Shown here: positions 61,900-64,000 of the stretch, piece after piece | How positions within the stretch are numbered: the stretch's first letter is position 1 | Layout: every line of letters starts with the position of its first letter | DNA from: Flammeovirga agarivorans | Lineage (GTDB): Bacteria > Bacteroidota > Bacteroidia > Cytophagales > Flammeovirgaceae | Assembly (NCBI RefSeq): GCF_012641475.1 | Contig: NZ_JABAIL010000002.1 | Coordinates: 941,449-1,005,448, forward strand | Direction: 5' to 3' | DNA: 64,000 nt | Made by a program: the position numbers and the translations under genes | The notes under the pieces: generated by a model | Database searches by the model: none | What the model was told of the DNA's origin: nothing | What the model saw: the letters and a program-made list of their open reading frames with translations, nothing else

Positions 61900-62784
61900 C
61901 TAGAATTTATCTATAACATTCAAAACATCTTCAATTTCAGATAAATAGCCTCTTCCAAATAAATTGAGATGAACTAACAAAGGATAAAGATTATAAACCT
62001 TTAATCTTTCTTTAATCCCCTCTTCCCAAGGAAAAACATCGTAGTAAGCATGGAAAAACGACTCATCAAAACCACCAAACATAGTTGTAAAAGCCAGTTC
62101 TGATTCTCTATGGCCAAAATAAATAGCTGGATCAATTAAACAAGGCTCACCCTGGCTTCCTACCATTGTATTACCACTCCATAAATCTCCATGTAAAAAT
62201 GAGGGTTGCTCAATTGGAAAATAACCTTTTAATTGATCACTTAAACGCTCTATTTTATCAATATAGCTTGATGATAAAAAACCATTTTTTATTCCTAAAT
62301 GCACTTGTGGTAAAAGCCTTTCATGTATAAAAAAAGGAAGCCATTCTTTTGTTGTAGTATTGGATTGCGGTAACTTCCCAATATAATTGTCACTATCTAG
62401 ACCAAACTCTACTGACGATACCTGATGCATCTCTGCCAACTTCTCACCTAAATCTTTCCAATAATTTTCTGTCGATCGCTTACTTTCAACATACTCTAAT
62501 ATTAAGTAACTAAACCTCTCTTCTTCACCTAATGCTAGTACGTTAGGTACAGTAAATGATGAGTTTTTCTTCAACAACTCTAAACCTTTACGCTCAGCTT
62601 CAAAAAATGAGAGTGGCATTTCATTATTATGCTTAATAAAAAATGACCCTTGATTGGTATCCAGTTTTATCGATTCATTAATACAACCACCAGTAATTGA
62701 AGAAGTATCAGATAGCCTTACATCATTCCCAAAATGTTGGTTTAATATCTTTTGATAGAGGTCTGCTTTATTTATGGTGTTCAT
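61900..62784 (-). CDS. Fructosamine/ketosamine-3-kinase family protein
   Basis: A 294-residue kinase of the fructosamine-kinase family, which phosphorylates sugar adducts on glycated amines so that they fall apart (deglycation). Visible: the ATP-site Lys in FFIKHNNEMP, EAERKGLELLK, the catalytic HGDLWSGN (Asp and Asn), and LIDPAIYFGHRESELAF. Length is typical. A TATATTCG element upstream is a near-match promoter (variant of TAnnTTTG). Activity as ribulosamine kinase is equally possible. Confidence 0.93.
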   Translation of the reverse strand: MNTINKADLYQKILNQHFGNDVRLSDTSSITGGCINESIKLDTNQGSFFIKHNNEMPLSFFEAERKGLELLKKNSSFTVPNVLALGEEERFSYLILEYVESKRSTENYWKDLGEKLAEMHQVSSVEFGLDSDNYIGKLPQSNTTTKEWLPFFIHERLLPQVHLGIKNGFLSSSYIDKIERLSDQLKGYFPIEQPSFLHGDLWSGNTMVGSQGEPCLIDPAIYFGHRESELAFTTMFGGFDESFFHAYYDVFPWEEGIKERLKVYNLYPLLVHLNLFGRGYLSEIEDVLNVIDKF

Positions 62785-62897
62785 CTAAGATTCAGTAATA
62801 ATTAGAGGTTCAAATCAGAATAATTTCTTTCGGTATTAACGAATATACTAATTAGATAACTATCTTTACTTGTTCATCAAATTTGATTTTTTAATTC

Positions 62898-63629
62898 ATG
62901 CAATCCATATTCCGTAAGTTTCTTTTTACTTGTGGCTTGATTTTGATAAGTATCTCCACCATTTATGCTCAAAAAAATAAGTTAGATCCTCCTAGGATTG
63001 CTGCGGGCATAAAAGGAGGTTATTATTCATCTGCTGTTGCTTTTACAACTGCTCCTATTAGTCAGGCTCCTGTAGCTGCTCCAACATTTGGTGTTGTTTT
63101 TAAATACAATGCTGAGAAGTTTTTTGGGTTACAGCTAGAAGCAACTTACAATAAAATTGGCTGGAAAGAATATAATCAAGAAAATCTGACGGAATTCGTA
63201 TATGATCGCTCAATGAATTATATATCCGTCCCAGCACTAACCAACATCTATATTGGAAAGAAGAACTTTCAATTTGTTATTCTATTAGGACCGCAATTCG
63301 ATTTTCTTGTAGGAGAACAAAAGGATGTGATTGGCGACTTGAACGATCAACGTTACGATTATTACGAAAGAGAAGCTAACCCTGCTGTCGTTTATTTAGC
63401 AGGTGGTGTTGGTTTTAATATTTTGACAAAATTTGGGCATTTTCAATTTGAAGGCAGATTTGCTGCAAGTATGACAGATGTTCTCAAAAATGCAGATAGA
63501 TCTTCTACAAATAGAACCACAGCAACTGTTGGTGGAGTAACGCTCTCCTATATTTTACCAATTAGTGGTTGGAAAGAAAAACCAAAAGAAGAACCAGCCT
63601 CAGATAGTGGTTGGGAAATAAGAGACTAA
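62898..63629 (+). CDS. PorT-like outer-membrane beta-barrel protein
   Basis: A 243-residue protein with a signal peptide (about 1-24, ending IYAQ) and an eight-strand-like alternation of short beta segments. The start of the mature part, AAGIKGGYYSS, the LQLEATYNKIGW segment and the ISVPALTNIYIGKKNF segment fit the PorT/outer-membrane beta-barrel (PF13568) group common in Bacteroidota. A short charged C-terminal tail (EKPKEEPASDSG) follows. The function in T9SS assembly or as a barrel is not resolved. Confidence 0.85.
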   Translation: MQSIFRKFLFTCGLILISISTIYAQKNKLDPPRIAAGIKGGYYSSAVAFTTAPISQAPVAAPTFGVVFKYNAEKFFGLQLEATYNKIGWKEYNQENLTEFVYDRSMNYISVPALTNIYIGKKNFQFVILLGPQFDFLVGEQKDVIGDLNDQRYDYYEREANPAVVYLAGGVGFNILTKFGHFQFEGRFAASMTDVLKNADRSSTNRTTATVGGVTLSYILPISGWKEKPKEEPASDSGWEIRD

Positions 63630-63666
63630 AAAAAATCCCTCATACTTTAATTTTGAGAGATTTTTT
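63630..63666. terminator. Terminator between the PorT-like and TPR genes
   Basis: AAAAAATCCCTCA (63630-63642) pairs with TGAGAGATTTTTT (63654-63666) with one mismatch on the plus strand and a wobble on the minus strand. It lies between convergent genes. Confidence 0.65.
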
Positions 63667-63682
63667 ATTGATAGTAAAAGTT

Positions 63683-64000
63683 TTAGATACTGTCTTTTTT
63701 AGTATCTAAGTAAGTAAGCGCATCATCTGCCGCAATCTTAAAATTCTTATCGAGTTTTGCACTTTTAAATGAGTTGATCGCTAAATCAACTTTCTCATTC
63801 TTCATTGCTGCAATTCCTAATGTAAAGTGATATTTTGCTTTCGTCTTTACATCCAACCCATTATAATTTACCAATTCGTTCAGTACATCAATTGATTCTT
63901 GTAGTTTATTCATTTTAAATAAAGCTACAGCCTTTGTGTACTTCACATTGTAATTGTATTCGTCTAAGATTAATGCTGAATCACAAGATTCAACAGATTC
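63683..64000 (-). CDS. TPR-repeat protein, 5' end cut by the window
   Basis: The C-terminal 105 codons of a larger gene. The frame stays open to base 64000 with no start in view; the GTG at 63946 is in frame but not needed. Two TPR units are visible: KYTKAVALFKMNKLQESIDV with DVLNELVNY, and KAKYHFTLGIAAMKNEKVDL with SFKSAKLDKNFKIAADDAL. It is a helical protein-protein interaction scaffold. No function can be told from this part. Confidence 0.8.
   Translation of the reverse strand, partial: ESVESCDSALILDEYNYNVKYTKAVALFKMNKLQESIDVLNELVNYNGLDVKTKAKYHFTLGIAAMKNEKVDLAINSFKSAKLDKNFKIAADDALTYLDTKKDSI

Noticed and set aside
1-64000. Mobile elements or foreign islands
   Set aside because: No transposase, integrase, tRNA-flanked repeats or phage genes were seen; gene content is chromosomal core.

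Overview
The window is about 64 kb of AT-rich chromosomal DNA from a Bacteroidota bacterium. The best guess is a marine Cytophagales of the Flammeovirga type, but the genus is inference. Evidence for the phylum: a type IX secretion (T9SS) C-terminal sorting domain on the giant amylase; repeated -7 promoter elements of the form TAnnTTTG; start codons with no Shine-Dalgarno; the CBS protein/NAD kinase pair, LytS/LytTR pairs and PorT-like barrel typical of the phylum; and MurA with Asp in place of the usual active-site Cys. I found no tRNA, rRNA, CRISPR array, insertion sequence or prophage. Most genes are core or housekeeping genes.

Layout. 1-4039: the 3' end of an RND efflux permease, a TolC-like outer-membrane protein, then a LytS-type histidine kinase and its LytTR regulator. 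4068-8480 (minus): a TPR protein and a large AddB-like nuclease. 8663-11290: a small membrane ORF, a short alpha-glucan phosphorylase-like protein and a mini membrane protein with an HEXXH motif; the last overlaps a striking cluster of DnaA-box-like 9-mers (11041-11372). 11442-15880 (minus): cyclophilin, a CHASE3/HAMP/GAF/PAS receptor without a kinase domain, and thymidine kinase. 16015-24153 (plus): miaA, a four-gene phosphorelay cluster ending in a receiver-cNMP-Crp fusion, then recQ. 24239-31061 (minus): M3 peptidase, nadK with its CBS partner, an alpha/beta hydrolase and a degenerate DUF885-like membrane protein. 31235-37015 (plus): isochorismate synthase, a thioredoxin-like protein, murA and the debranching enzyme glgX. 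37056-48804 (minus): endonuclease V, mltG, M16 and M1 peptidases, a DivIC/FtsB-like protein, GtrA, a DEAD-box helicase and a subtilase. 48889-52257: an Xaa-Pro aminopeptidase, a secreted hypothetical protein, a NifU-like protein and Mrp. 52361-60532 (minus): the starch locus. 60799-64000: an SDR protein, fructosamine kinase, a PorT-like barrel and a truncated TPR gene.

The most interesting part is 52361-60532. A 1999-residue surface amylase carries two different complete GH13 catalytic domains (one plant-type, one MalS-type), about five starch-binding modules, five chitobiase/FN3-like linkers and a T9SS tail. Directly downstream lies a 635-residue protein predicted to place two starch-binding-like domains outside the inner membrane, cross it seven times, and end in a cytoplasmic AraC DNA-binding domain. 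I read this as a candidate membrane-integral one-component glucan sensor and regulator for the amylase. Together with the phosphorylase-like gene (9187) and glgX (34937), the window shows several dispersed alpha-glucan functions.

Functions come from motif recognition by eye. No database or alignment was run, so statements about missing catalytic residues (phosphorylase Lys, DUF885 HEXXH, Mrp CxxC) need alignment to confirm.
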